NCBI RefSeq assembly: GCF_000003605.2
Contig: NW_003148281.1
Span: 76,262 to 95,152, forward strand
Length of the DNA: 18,891 nucleotides
Origin: Saccoglossus kowalevskii
Lineage: Eukaryota; Hemichordata; Enteropneusta; Harrimaniidae
Direction of reading: 5' to 3'
Part shown: piece after piece, positions 1-10,102 of the stretch
How the letters are laid out: every line of letters begins with the position of its first letter
Numbering within the stretch: the stretch's first letter is position 1
Translations under genes and position numbers: made by a program
The notes under the pieces: model-generated
Databases searched by the model: none
What the model saw: only the letters and a program-made list of their open reading frames with translations
What the model was told of the DNA's origin: nothing

Positions 1-24
1 ACAAAATACGATACGATGACGATA

Positions 25-760
25 AATGACAGACAGTGGTAACACAAAATGGAGAATGGTAACTGACAAAAAATGATATAGAGGATGCATGGCAGAGAAA
101 TGTAGGAGGGTGTCTGACAGAGAAATGGGGATGATGTTTGACAGAGAAGTAGGAGAGGTTGTTTGACAGAGAAATGGGCGAGTGCGTCTGGTGGAGAAAA
201 GGTGATGCCTGACAGAGAAATGACAGGGATTTGGAAGTGGGTGTCTGACACAGAAATGGAAGTGGATGTCTGACACAGAAATGGAAGTGGATGTCTGACG
301 TAAATGGCAGAGCGTATGACAGAAATGGGAGAGCATTCCTGCCAGAGAAAAGGAAGAGGAACTCTGGCAGAACTGAAAGGAGAAATTCGAGCGGGTGCTT
401 GACAGATAATGGGAAGAGGATACATAGCAGAGAAATGATAGAGAGTGGTTGACGTAAATAAGGGATTATGTCTGGCAAATATGGGAGAGGAAGTCTCATA
501 CAGAAATGAAAGACAATGTCTGACAGGAAATCAGAGAGGTTATCTGGCAGGGAAATGGGAGAAGGCGCCTGAAAGAAAAATGGTGGTCTGTCAAAAAAAT
601 GATAGTAGTGGTTGTCAGAGAAATGAGACAGGGTGTCTGATCGAGAAATAGGCGAGCGTGTCTGACAGGGAATCAGAGAGTGTGTCTAACAGAGAAATGG
701 AAGAAGTTGTCTGACAGAGAAATGGGGGAGAGTGTCTGATTGAGAAACTAATAGGAAAGG
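25..760. repeat. Diverged minisatellite, unit about 25-30 bp
   Basis: About 25 to 28 degenerate copies of a unit built on TGTCTGACAGAGAAATGG followed by a purine-rich GAGAG-like spacer run head to tail. The unit length drifts between roughly 23 and 30 bp, and copies carry substitutions such as GACACAG, GGCAGAG or CGTAAAT. Two neighbouring copies at 242-266 and 267-291 are identical 25-mers, showing a recent local duplication inside an otherwise old array. Short ORFs cross it on both strands, but they are by-products of the repeat. The left edge is fuzzy because the first 60 bp are only weakly periodic, and the array may continue left of the window. Confidence 0.85.
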
Positions 761-1410
761 CTGGGCACGAGTGACTCATCTGTGGTGTTAAATCTAGAAA
801 AGTATACATGTACATAGCAATATTACACCATTAGATATTGAAATTGCATTCCGACATGGAGAACCTCGCAATGAACTCTGTAAATATTATAAGACCTTTC
901 GGATTTTGTACAGTTTGTGAGAAATCTGATCAGTACAAATAAAATCCTGAAATCGGATTAGATTCAGCGCAGGTTATCAGGATTTGATACCAAAACACTA
1001 ATTGTATCAACTTTCGCGGTAATAACAATAATCACATATTCTTGTGCCTGAGGCGAATGTTTCGGTTCACACAATCGTTTTTGCTCGTGACATTTTACAC
1101 TAAACATTTTATTGATCCGGGAAATGAAATTGTGTTCCTTTGCGCATTAGGGCTCTGAGCAGAGGACTGAAAATTAGATCGGCTCAAGTTGAATGGAATA
1201 CCCGGCGGATGGGGTCGTGTTGGTCTCGGAAAGACTTCACCCATCCCCTCAAAGTGATTCGAATGAAGCCAGTTCTGTATCCATTTAGCCAACTTATGAC
1301 GGGGTTTCTCTGACACCGATCTTTAATTAAGATGGCTTGCAACACACTATATTCGTTAGGGTAGCCGTGACCAATATTTTTTGTGAAAACATCACTTCTT
1401 CAAGATCTTC
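761..1410. other. AT-rich stretch with no supported feature
   Basis: No gene, RNA or repeat is supported here. A 73-residue minus-strand ORF at 1095-1316 is rich in Pro and His. It shows no domain I recognise and no splice-site context that would make it an exon. Confidence 0.5.
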
Positions 1411-1520
1411 CGTTGATAACATTCGGGACGGGTCATCTTTGGGTCATACGCTGAAGTTAGCCTTGAAATGTAATACGGACTTATGAGACGAAGTTGAACT
1501 GAAGTTCAGATTCGTAAGTG
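1411..1520 (+). repeat. Dispersed repeat A, copy 1 (partial)
   Basis: This segment shares an ordered set of blocks with four other places in the window: a TAACAT-like start, TCATCTTTGGGTCA (1433-1446), AAGTTAGCCTTGAAAT (1454-1469) and GACGAAGTTGAACT (1487-1500), then AAGTTC. It is closest to copy 3 near 13530-13640, with which it shares TTTGGGTCA and GTTGAACTGAAGT. The gap between the last two blocks varies from copy to copy by lengths not divisible by three, which argues against a conserved protein. All copies lie in the same orientation. The family is not one I can name; an old transposable-element fragment is the simplest reading. Confidence 0.65.
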
Positions 1521-2684
1521 TGCTCTAATGGTACTTTATTTTTATGTTACAAACACTGGTAACTATTCAAACAAAGTGGAAAGATTGAGCTCATGACACT
1601 CGTAACTTTTGACTTGTTAACGACATCTACGTACCAGAGTAGGCGGAAAAGAAGCTATTTGGGGTGACCGCTAGGCATAATGGTATCTGATTAAAACAAA
1701 CTTGCAAACTACGAATATGCTGTTAAATTAGAACGACCAGTTGAACATTTCATGGAAAAGGTTTTGCTCCTTGGTCTACAGAACACGTGTCACTATTACC
1801 CGAGTGAAAAGGTACATTCGGTTTTGTTTTGTTTTCTCAGAAGCTAGAATGAATAAAACATTTATTCTCTGAAAGATATGTTGATACGAAATTCACGTGA
1901 TTAGTAAAATCTAGTAATAACCACTCCCGCGGTATCCGACATTGCTTGAGCCCTTTTATCAAATAGCCAAAATGAATAATCTAATCATAAATCTTTATAT
2001 TTATGAATCAGTCTGGGAATAACAATTATTGTTTTTTTTATGGGAGATATCGCTTTGGTTGCAGTACAAGTGGTCAGTCGTGTCTAGCACCTTAGTGAAC
2101 TCCAAACAGTCATCTAACGGTCACATTGTGAAACACAGGCTTAAAATAAAAGCCTTTAGTTCTCTAGAGGACGTTGATGTGTGGAGGAATCTAGTTCTTC
2201 GCAGACACGTGTAACAATGTTGTGTGGGGATGATACTTTTTCTAAGTTATATGAAGTTTACATCGAATGATATTCCGATTTTTATTTGCAGTCAATCTAA
2301 CCCGGTAGCATGGACAAAACTCACCAAAAATACTACTTTCATATGTAACATATGTAACATATGATCTTTGCTGTTAAAATTAGTGTTCCAAATCATAATA
2401 AACACATCAGCTTACTGAAAACGATTGAAAAGGGGGCAAGTCACCATGTAAATCAAGTAGGACGACTTGTGTCGTTAGTAGATAATTTGTACATGTTTTC
2501 AGAAAACGATATCATAATTTTCGCCATGCTTGACCCGAAAATGTGACCGCTCAATGACTGCTTTGAGTGCACTGCATAGGTGAACACTTGTACGGTAACC
2601 GACGCGATATCTCCCAGTGGGCTTTAGTCTGGTTTACTGAAAATAGCTTATTGTGTAAAAAAAAAAACTTTGAGAAAACCAAGG
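1521..2684. other. AT-rich stretch with no supported gene
   Basis: Nothing coding is supported. The only local structure I note is three CATATG hexamers at a strict 9-bp spacing, listed separately. A TCTGATTAAAACAAACTTGCAA-like segment near 1687-1708 weakly resembles the interior of repeat A copy 2 and could be a displaced fragment of the same family. Confidence 0.45.
2340..2363. repeat. Triple CATATG at 9-bp period
   Basis: CATATG occurs at 2340-2345, 2349-2354 and 2358-2363, separated by TAA. Each is a palindromic E-box-type hexamer (CANNTG). This is either a tiny tandem slip of a 9-mer or a short cluster of bHLH sites. No functional context is visible. Confidence 0.5.
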
Positions 2685-2977
2685 TGAAGCACGATGGAGT
2701 GTTTTCTTGCGATCACTGCAGCTGGCGATAGCTTCTGAGACGGTCACCGCCGGGTCGCACGTTGAAGTTAGCCTTGAAATATAGTATTCTAAGACGAAGT
2801 TGAACTACAGGTCATATTTAGCGTCTGATCTTATAAACAAACTTGCAATTGTTGTCGTCTCAATTTGACTGAATCGTAAATGCAGCTCAGAAAAAAACCG
2901 CCACTCTTACCGCTTATGTATTCTTTATTCAGTACCGCCGATTTAAAACAGGCGAGAGAGTAAGAATGGGGCGTGGC
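2685..2977 (+). repeat. Dispersed repeat A, copy 2 (long copy)
   Basis: This long copy aligns by eye with 14313-14606 over most of its length. Shared blocks in order are ACGATG (2691), GCAGCTGGCGAT (2718-2729), TCTGAGACGGTCA, AGTTAGCCTTGAAAT, GACGAAGTTGAACTACAGG, a CTTATAAA-ACTTGCA segment, TCTCAAT, GAATCGTAAAT and a final GAGTAAGAATGGGGCG-like stretch. Near its right end a CTCTTACC-like arm faces GAGAGTAAGAATGG, so that part could fold back. Indels between copies are irregular and all frames contain stops. I see no target duplication, so the element class is unresolved. Confidence 0.7.
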
Positions 2978-2986
2978 TATCCACCT

Positions 2987-3014
2987 GGGCGAGGCGGGCG
3001 GGTTGGGGGTGGGG
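2987..3014 (+). other. G-quadruplex motif
   Basis: Four or more G-runs sit close together on the plus strand: GGG at 2987-2989, 2996-2998 and 3000-3002, a run of five at 3005-3009 and a run of four at 3011-3014. Loops are 6, 1, 2 and 1 nt. This meets the canonical G3+N1-7 rule and is the only G-rich island in an AT-rich neighbourhood. It lies immediately right of repeat A copy 2. Confidence 0.6.
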
Positions 3015-3542
3015 AAGGTCGTGTTAATATAAATGTTAAAACGGATCTGCGTGAAAGTGAATGCGTTTATAATATTAGAATTAACAAAATCGGAAAACAA
3101 AAAATAGCATGACATGAAATCTTTTAAATTAGAAATAATATTAAAACATATTAAATAACTTAAGAAATGAACACTACTGTGGTGCTAACTCATTTAGGAA
3201 GTGGATAACACCTTTAGTTGAAGTATTACTTAATTGAACTTTAAAATATTCTGTAGATCCCTAGCTTTGGAGACCTAGTGGTACTCGTATGGCATGTCTT
3301 ACCTATAAGCGAGAAGAAATTAGCTTCCACCAATGCAAACATGAGTGAGGTACTATATAACTGGCGATGGCCTGGAATCTACGTAAATTTTCTACTTCAT
3401 CAATTATATTTTCAGACTCAATTATAATTTTAACATAGACTTCCGCTGTACTTTGTACAAACTCGACACACACGTGATAACTAGTGTGGCATTATCAGTG
3501 GCACATTCCAGATATTAAAAATGCCCGGTAATCTGAATTATG
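3015..3542. other. AT-rich stretch with no supported feature
   Basis: No gene or repeat is supported. A TATATAA at 3353-3359 would fit a TATA box, but no start site or ORF follows it. Confidence 0.45.
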
Positions 3543-3751
3543 TACTGTAAAATAACTAATTTTCACTGGATTTAAATTTCGCTGATTTACCATTTCAGGC
3601 ATATTCGTTGGGTTTTGAATTCACGGTTTTATCATTTAGATAATGTGTTCTATGCTAAATTTTACACATTGACTGGGTTTTAAATTAGCAGTGAAATAAG
3701 CAAAAAATAAGCAAAATTAAAACCCAGTGAATAATTAACCCCTTTACAGTA
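3543..3751. mobile_element. MITE-like element with CTGTAAA ends and TA duplication
   Basis: The element proper is 3545-3749 (205 bp), flanked by TA at 3543-3544 and 3750-3751. Both ends read CTGTAAA inward, and after a divergent middle both arms again share TTCACTGG. A second inverted pair, ACTGGGTTTTAA at 3672-3683 and its complement at 3717-3728, gives a hairpin near the right end. Internal motifs of the type TTTCACTGG and TTCGCTGA recur. There is no transposase ORF, so it would be non-autonomous. Its ends and internal motifs match the style of the element at 7956-8137, suggesting one family. The TA duplication would suit a Tc1/mariner-type or similar transposase, but the family is not proven. 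Confidence 0.65.
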
Positions 3752-4713
3752 TTGCTCTACTTAGATACACATTTCACATTCAAGTTCTTTAAACAAGACT
3801 TTGTATCTGGCATCTAAATAACAAGACGATATTTGACATGTTTCAGCTTCACAGGTATAAGGGATAATTTCAAATTCATTGATATTGCTTTTTATTGGCC
3901 GCTGTCCTTGATTGTTAATCGTCTAATTTACATATTGAAAAATAATCATAATTTCTTGATAAGCTGAAAGACGGCGATAACAGTCGCGCATTTGGATTCT
4001 AGTTTGGTTGAGATGTGTTATTGACTGTACATTCATGTCGCGACGTTGGCCGTGTCGAATCACACAAGTAGAAACCGTTCGTTGTTGTTTATTCAAGATA
4101 CTTGTTATGATGGTATCATGTGATAAGAGAGTACAATTCCTGTAATGGTACATAACGTGGTTTCCAGGCAATGTAAAAGCAAACCACGCTTAGATAACAC
4201 CCAATGCTACAGTGAAACTGTTGTTTTTGTCGCACATACATCGAGATTTTGGCCCCGGGATTTTCAATACCCAATATCGATTTTTTTCTCGTGATTCCAT
4301 CTTTGCCAGAACCGAATCACTGCGGCCGGAGAACTTCCAACTGCTGCTTTACACTCTCTCGTCCTGAAATGTGGACTACTTCATTCAGTTCCCACGCTGA
4401 TTTGCAGATAAATCAAAAGAGCAACACTTCAATAACATGTACAAGTTTAAATTGACAAGCACACACATTTCCACGAGTTTTCTGATGTTTAGTTTATAAT
4501 CCGTTATTATATGCGGAGTTTCAGTTTTTCGAGGTATAATGCTGCTAGTATTGAGAAGTTAAAATATTTAATCTAGAAGCTTCCCTTCTCACGCTCTTGT
4601 AATTAGGTCATTCTGCCGATGTTGTAAAGGATTTCGGTTTGTATACATTCTCAATACTAAGTATTGATGTAGACCCTGTAGCAGTATGTGTATTCAACGA
4701 ACGTGTTGCATTG
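3752..4713. other. AT-rich stretch with no supported gene
   Basis: ORFs of 82 residues (minus, 3923-4171) and 68 residues (plus, 4249-4455) occur, but neither shows a domain or motif I recognise. Both are of a length expected by chance. No repeat or RNA signal stands out. Confidence 0.45.
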
Positions 4714-4987
4714 TTAGATGTGCTCCCAGTGCTCCGTGCCTTTGTACTATACTTCCCGTGTCAGCACGCGATACAATGGAATAATGGGCGTGGCACTATC
4801 GGCACTATCAGACTCCGGATGCGATCACACATGCAGCCACGCCCACCACGAGAGCAATATCACCAACCAGGATGTATATGATGTCGGTATTAGTCAACAC
4901 ACAACTATGTAGTTTGCGGGAATATGCACAACGAGCGCCTACGACGGCAGCTGTTATCATCAGTCATTCCGCAGCTATCTCTGTTTT
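4714..4987 (+). repeat. Dispersed repeat B, copy 1
   Basis: It is clearly homologous to 16234-16493 in the same orientation, from TTAGATGTG through a CAGTCATTC block at the right. The strongest block is a 35-bp exact match (4882-4916 here, 16388-16422 there). On the minus strand the conserved part can be read as an open frame containing AYSRKLHSCVLTNTD and then a hydrophobic stretch. However, differences between copies are not concentrated at third positions, many are C/T or G/A changes at CpG sites, and indels break the frame, so a neutral repeat fits better. This copy also has a local 9-bp duplication GGCACTATC (4792-4800 and 4801-4809) and an inverted pair GGGCGTGGC (4786-4794) with GCCACGCCC (4836-4844). 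Confidence 0.75.
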
Positions 4988-5032
4988 TCCCCACACACCA
5001 TTCTTTTTCAATTCATGAGAGTTGACGTCACA

Positions 5033-5040
5033 TTGTATTG
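5033..5040. promoter_or_regulatory. Palindromic CRE-type octamer TGACGTCA
   Basis: TGACGTCA is the full palindromic site of CREB/ATF bZIP factors. It is the only full copy I saw in the window. An octamer can occur by chance in 19 kb, and no promoter is visible beside it. Confidence 0.3.
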
Positions 5041-5577
5041 CGACGTTAAATTCAATATTATGAATGGTTTCGAGACAAATGCGTTACGAATAAACTAGAC
5101 TCGTATCGTATCTTTAGTTATACCCGAGAAATATCTTACAGGAGGGAACATTTTTTCCCTCACAGTAGTTAATTGTCACGATTTCGATGCTCAGCTCTTT
5201 GAATTGGAGTATGTAGAGGCGATATCGAAACTTTGCTAAATTTCATTAACTCCTAGTTAGTCAAAATTGAACGAGCAGCGCTCACCGTTTCCCGCCCTCT
5301 CCTTCCACGACCAACCATCCTCTCGGCAAATTCATATTAAAAAAATGATGTAATCTTAAAACTATTAGCTGCTTATCTTTTCAGGTGCGAGATATCAAAC
5401 TTACATTAATAAATTAGTCTCATTCTATGTATATCGCACATTTTATTAACGTCATAGGCCAATGTCCTTGTATATACGTAAATGAAGACCCATTAAACAT
5501 AATATAACTAATTTTAAATAGAAAAATCGATTACTGACAATGCTTTATGTGGAACATTCACGGTTTCAACGACGAAA

Positions 5578-5741
5578 ATGGCGCCCTCAATGGTGAGACT
5601 TGAGATTGCCTCAAACACGAATTGAGATGAGAATGTCGTTTGCCTGTTTAACCTCAGAACTCATCGTCCTCTCTGCATGCTACATACAGTCTGAATATAT
5701 GCATTGGTATACGTAAACCGAGAAAATTCCGAGGGCGCCAT
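5578..5741. repeat. Inverted repeat with ATGGCGCCCTC arms
   Basis: ATGGCGCCCTC at 5578-5588 is exactly complementary to GAGGGCGCCAT at 5731-5741, with a 142-bp interior. The match does not extend clearly beyond 11 bp on either side and no target duplication is evident. It could be the ends of a small element or two inverted CTCF-type motifs. The right arm read on the minus strand gives GCAGATGGCGCCCTC (5731-5745), which resembles the CTCF core. Confidence 0.45.
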
Positions 5742-6050
5742 CTGCCACGCTACTCGTTTTGCGTTTTCAACATGTGCCAATGTCATGTCAAAATCTGTCT
5801 ATAAGTATTCGTTTTAACATCAACGGTGTGTGTAACTTTTTGGTATTCATAGTTTTCTTAGAAACACTGTAAAACAATATACATAAAATTAAAAATTATT
5901 AGTAGTTTTAGACTAAAATTAAAATACATTTCCTCGTTAGAATTTACTGAATATTGTCAGTTTAATTGAAATACTTCTTAGGCACGGGGAAATGTCATAA
6001 TTTGTACATTTGAGTGGCGTTTCAACTTAGAGGGGAATCTGCAGTTAAGT

Positions 6051-6325
6051 TTAAAGGGTGGTAGTCGTCCTGCGCAGGTGCGACATTTGTGTTGATAAAC
6101 ATTAATTTTCTTACAATCCAACGTGCTCTTCTAATGGAAATCCCGAGTATGAGATTTGACCTGGGCGCGACTTGCATTAATTACCGCCGGTGGCTCCTTC
6201 GATACCTCCCAAACCCCTACAAAATACCTAATTAAAGGTTGGTAACATCTCAGTCAAAGTCGCCATCTTTGTTTACATAAGACCCATACTCGCGCATGCG
6301 TGACGCGACGACTACCACCCTTTAA
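6051..6325. mobile_element. MITE with 15-bp TIRs and TTAA target duplication
   Basis: AGGGTGGTAGTCGTC at 6055-6069 is perfectly inverted at 6307-6321, and TTAA flanks both sides (6051-6054 and 6322-6325). The element proper is 267 bp. Just inside the ends, GCGCAGGTGCGAC on the left faces GCGCATGCGTGACGCG on the right, a looser subterminal similarity. There is no ORF of note inside, so it is non-autonomous. TTAA targets are the hallmark of piggyBac-type transposases, although piggyBac tips usually begin CCC; here they begin AGGG, so the superfamily is tentative. TTAA is itself palindromic, so it could in principle be part of the TIR, but the next flanking bases do not match and the duplication reading is better. 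Confidence 0.8.
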
Positions 6326-7550
6326 CTCACATATAATTTAATTATTAAATATACATAAACAATATTGTCCTATAATTCACTGGTGCAACCCCGGGAATTA
6401 ACAGGCCCCCCTTTAAATCAAATATCCTGCACAACACACAAGCGCTACGTTTGAATTGGTGCTCAACACGTGCCAAAAAAGGTGTCATTCCCTAAGCTGG
6501 CAAGGAGAATATCGTCGTTGCTTTCAGATAGAGACCAGACCGTAAATGCACCCACTCGACTCGAGCCGAAATCATACTCTCGGTTGACGACTTTTTCATA
6601 ACTTTCTCAATGTTTTATGTCACCAATATTTTTGTTCATTTAATGTTTTACAGTTTTTGAAATAGTTTGCAGTCTCACAACCCTGATTAACATTAATTGA
6701 ACGTCATATTGAATTAGAGGCGCTAAACATAACACATAACCATAATTATCATCGTTTTTTCCTTTCACTTACATCAAATTTTTAAAAAATAGGAAAGAAA
6801 GTGAAAAAAAGAATGAGAGAGTTGTGATGAAACTGTCGTTGCGTTGCTCGACACCACCAAAGATCGATTCACGTTCTTCAGTTAAATATTAGGATTTTTA
6901 TACGTTGGCATAGTACAAGGTGTACATACTACAACTAGATATAGACGCACCCTGGTCTCCTCCCCCACTATTTATTGCACTACAAACTTGGTAGATTTAA
7001 GAAATCACTGACAGAGACCATACACACTAAAGTTGCAGTAGTCAATCACATTGTATTACCTTATTGTTTTCATAAAATTGAACCAAACGTAGACACTTTA
7101 TGTAAAACTACGTCATCTAAATGTTATCACTCTTATTAATAAATTAAATCGTAGTGTTACTTCATACTCATGCATGCAACCCAGAAAGTTCACCCCGGGG
7201 TCACCGTCTGAATTCTTAAGTCACATATGTATTATTTCATTTCTCGCCCAATAGTTACACTTCACTGGGTTCGTGTGGGTTTAATTATTAACTCAAACCA
7301 ACGTCTGAACATAATCCCAAGGGTGTCTGAAAGTATTACCGCCACACACGTCATCATTAATCAAATTAATTAACCGTCACAGAGAAATAACATGAAAATA
7401 ACAACGTTTCTTTTATCAGAAAAAAAAATTCTGCATGCCGCTATCTAAATTACAAACGCGTCCTGTTCTTTGCAAGTTGGCCGTCTGTCGTCTGCCATTT
7501 TTCACTGAATCTTTACTTCCCGAAATCACAGTCTAAAAGGTGTGCTTATT
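6326..7550. other. AT-rich stretch with no supported feature
   Basis: Neither strand shows an ORF or repeat I can defend. A poly-A/AG-like stretch near 6780-6820 is of low complexity only. Confidence 0.45.
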
Positions 7551-7576
7551 AATCACGATCGTGATTACGCGTAATC
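7551..7576. other. Two overlapping perfect palindromes
   Basis: AATCACGATCGTGATT (7551-7566, 16 bp) and GATTACGCGTAATC (7563-7576, 14 bp) are each perfect palindromes and share GATT. The second contains inverted GATTA/TAATC cores spaced by CGCG, which resembles a dimer site for K50-type homeodomains (Otx/Bicoid class recognise TAATC). No adjacent gene is visible to say what such a site would control. Confidence 0.55.
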
Positions 7577-7720
7577 GGCCACTAAGTTCAAGTATATAAT
7601 CCACAACGATCGACCTTTTTCTTAAGATGACATTCTCAATATTTCGAAGATCGACAATATTGTGCTTATAGTATTAGCTGAGGCACAGTACGAAGATGAG
7701 CCGTATGGTGGCGCTAACCA

Positions 7721-7740
7721 CAACTGGTAGAGGGCGCTCT
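7721..7740 (+). promoter_or_regulatory. Candidate CTCF-type motif
   Basis: TGGTAGAGGGCGCT at 7725-7738 closely follows the bilaterian CTCF core (CC-N-C/T-AG-A/G-G/T-GGCGC). A weaker GGTGGCGCTA lies just left at 7707-7714. This is motif recognition only, and such motifs are also common inside interspersed repeats. Confidence 0.35.
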
Positions 7741-7953
7741 GTAAGTAACAACAAGTACTGTGTTATACTGTGGTTATCGTTACAGTATCGGACATTAATT
7801 AGTATAATAAATAAATTACACTGCCTCATATATGTCTCGGTCATTGTGAGCATTTGAATACTTAATATACATTTACAAAGTTCATTGACCTTGAACAAAT
7901 AATTATCGAAACCAGAGAAGTGTGTACCAGAGTGTAGCCTTCAGTAAGGTACC

Positions 7954-8139
7954 TACTGTAGAATACTTTATTTTCGCTGAAGGGATGATTCCGTGAAAAT
8001 AAAATCCAGCGAATATACGTTTTTACCTATATTTCACATTAAACTCATCAAAAATCAGTGAAAATAAATTCCATACAAAACGCCCAAAAAGTCTTTTCAG
8101 CGAAAATTAATTCCAGCGAAAATAAAGTATTCGACAGTA
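7954..8139. mobile_element. MITE with 24-bp TIRs and TA duplication
   Basis: The left end 7956-7979 and right end 8114-8137 are inverted copies with one mismatch in 24. They begin CTGTAGAATAC on the left and CTGTCGAATAC reading inward from the right, and both end TTTTCGCTG. TA flanks both sides (7954-7955 and 8138-8139). The element is 182 bp. Its interior is built from repeated CAGCGAAAAT- and GTGAAAATAAA-type motifs followed by TTCCA, so it looks like a shuffled multimer of its own ends. There is no ORF of note. The end sequence CTGT and the motifs recall the element at 3545-3749. Elements of this style are, from memory, frequent in bivalve and gastropod genomes; I cannot run the search. 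Confidence 0.8.
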
Positions 8140-10102
8140 TTTATCATCAATGTTTTGTCGTTCTCTTAGTCTTACAAATATTATTTTAATATATATATTG
8201 CAGCGAAGTGCAGTTATCTAATATATATTTCAATACTAATTAAAATAAAAATACATATTCCAAATTGTTGTCATTCCCCGAACCTCTCCGTCCTAGGGAG
8301 AAGATTAATGTTTTATAAATATGCCGAAAGCCGAAAGCTTCAAAAAGCGAAGTAGGTATGCATGAAAACTAGTTTCACGTTATTGCATTCCCATTGAGTA
8401 TTGTGGGAACAATGAAAAACACCACATTCTGGAATATAGGAGCACTGAAACGTGTCTGCACTGAAGGTTGTGGTTTCCACTCATCAAATACAATACACTT
8501 TTCGTTGTAGTAATTGGACAAACATTCTCATGAACTGTACAAAAGCCAAAGTCCTCACGATGCTTACAGGAGCCATTGAGATGTTTTATACAGATCGTAC
8601 AAAGTGGGAATGCGACTTTAATATCATTACCCAACATTCACTGCGAGTGATATGTGCAGGTAATGTTGACTTTTTTGGCTACCATTAAAAGAAATCAAAT
8701 CAAATGTCTTATATCACGTTACAAAACCCAGGTAAAACTACATAACTATACTAAACCACATTTCGTGTGAACCACAGTTAAAACATCTATTAAAATAGTG
8801 ATTTTTGAGATATTCGCTAATGGTTTCTATGGTAGCGAGTTGTCATCGTACCTCAACATTTAGTTTGGTTACATCTTTATATTAAATATATTATATATAG
8901 GGAGTTATGGTTGTCAACAGTTATGAGAACACTGTGATAAATACGGTTTATTTATGAATTATTATTTTCACATGGCTTACTCTTGTATTGTTCAAAAAAG
9001 AAAAAATCAATTTTGCCCTTATTTATGAGGTTTGTATGACCGCGATATACCCTAATTAAATCAATGCGCCATAGTTATTGTGCGCCTGGTTCTACGTCGT
9101 GTAATATAATGCATCATTATACATGCGTTGTATACATCGCATATGTTTCATATCTAAACGCAGCCGTAAACGAAATTATGAATATGTGTTGCCAGAAACC
9201 ACGTGCCTATATACTAGTACACAAACACTGAACTGAGCTGCATCGCAACGGAGTAAACCGCAAAAGTCAATCTTAAACTAAATCATCATTCGATAAATCA
9301 CTTGGGTTAAATATACACGTCGAGATTCAAATTTTCTGCAGTAAAGTGCGGTGACCTCTAAAATCGTCACACACAGATTAAAACCTAGTTCATCAGACAA
9401 AGACCATCGACGACCCAAATGCATATATTTGAATTCAATTGGGCGACTTTTCATGCATGTCTGCAGTCGAGGAATTCACGAGGGCTGCGGCGCTTTCTGA
9501 GCGCACCGTTCCCTAAGGCATACTAAACTATTCGGCCACATAACAACATATAATACAGCGAATACAGTACCCAATAAAATGTCGTGTGCATAGAAACGAC
9601 AATAGTGTCCATACAGCTAAAGAACCCGTATTTACACGGTTTTGGTGTATAGCAACAGTAACGTGGTTCATGACCATAGAGGTTGGTTTGGAATCTAATT
9701 CATCCACCTTTTAGTACAATTCAGTTTAACCCGCCGTGGGGCGAGTATGGCTACAAGAAACAACGTTCAAGACATCACGAATTCAATATGTAAAGACCAT
9801 CCCATATTATTGTTATGTGTCTTTATATATCCTATGCTATTTCTAAAATTAGCATAATGTCATTGACTTTTATTCTAAACCGAATACCTGTGCAACAATG
9901 AACAACCTGTGCACAAAAACAATGCCACACACATGGGTAAATTGTATCGTATTACTGGAAATACTACATTTGTATATATTTCCGGATATTTGCGTACTAT
10001 TATTACAGATTACATGACACGAAAATACTGCCAAAAACTGAGATCACGACCTTTTAATTTTCGTGTATTTTATGCAAGAACACAATACAATAGTCATATT
10101 TT
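8140..10102. other. AT-rich stretch with no supported gene
   Basis: ORFs of 78-85 residues overlap on opposite strands at 8380-8688. The minus one has several Cys and His residues but does not fit a zinc-finger spacing I know. A 10-bp inverted pair (TTATTTTAAT 8181-8190, ATTAAAATAA 8239-8248) encloses AT-rich DNA and could be a chance match. GCCGAAA is tandemly doubled near 8322-8335. Nothing else stands out. Confidence 0.4.

Larger units (their letters stand above)
4988..6050. other. AT-rich stretch with no supported gene
   Basis: No coding signal is visible. The stretch holds a palindromic CRE-type octamer (5033-5040) and an inverted pair of GGCGCC-containing motifs (5578-5741), both listed separately. 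Confidence 0.45.

Noticed and set aside
1095-1316. 73-residue minus-strand ORF with a Pro/His-rich middle
   Set aside because: No homology that I recognise, no splice signals, and ordinary length for chance ORFs.
3351-3362. TATA-box-like TATATAA
   Set aside because: Such strings are expected in AT-rich DNA, and no initiator, ORF or transcript evidence follows.
8380-8688. Overlapping 85-residue (minus) and 78-residue (plus) ORFs, the minus one rich in Cys and His
   Set aside because: The Cys/His spacing fits no zinc-finger class I know, both strands are open over the same bases, and the length is within chance expectation.
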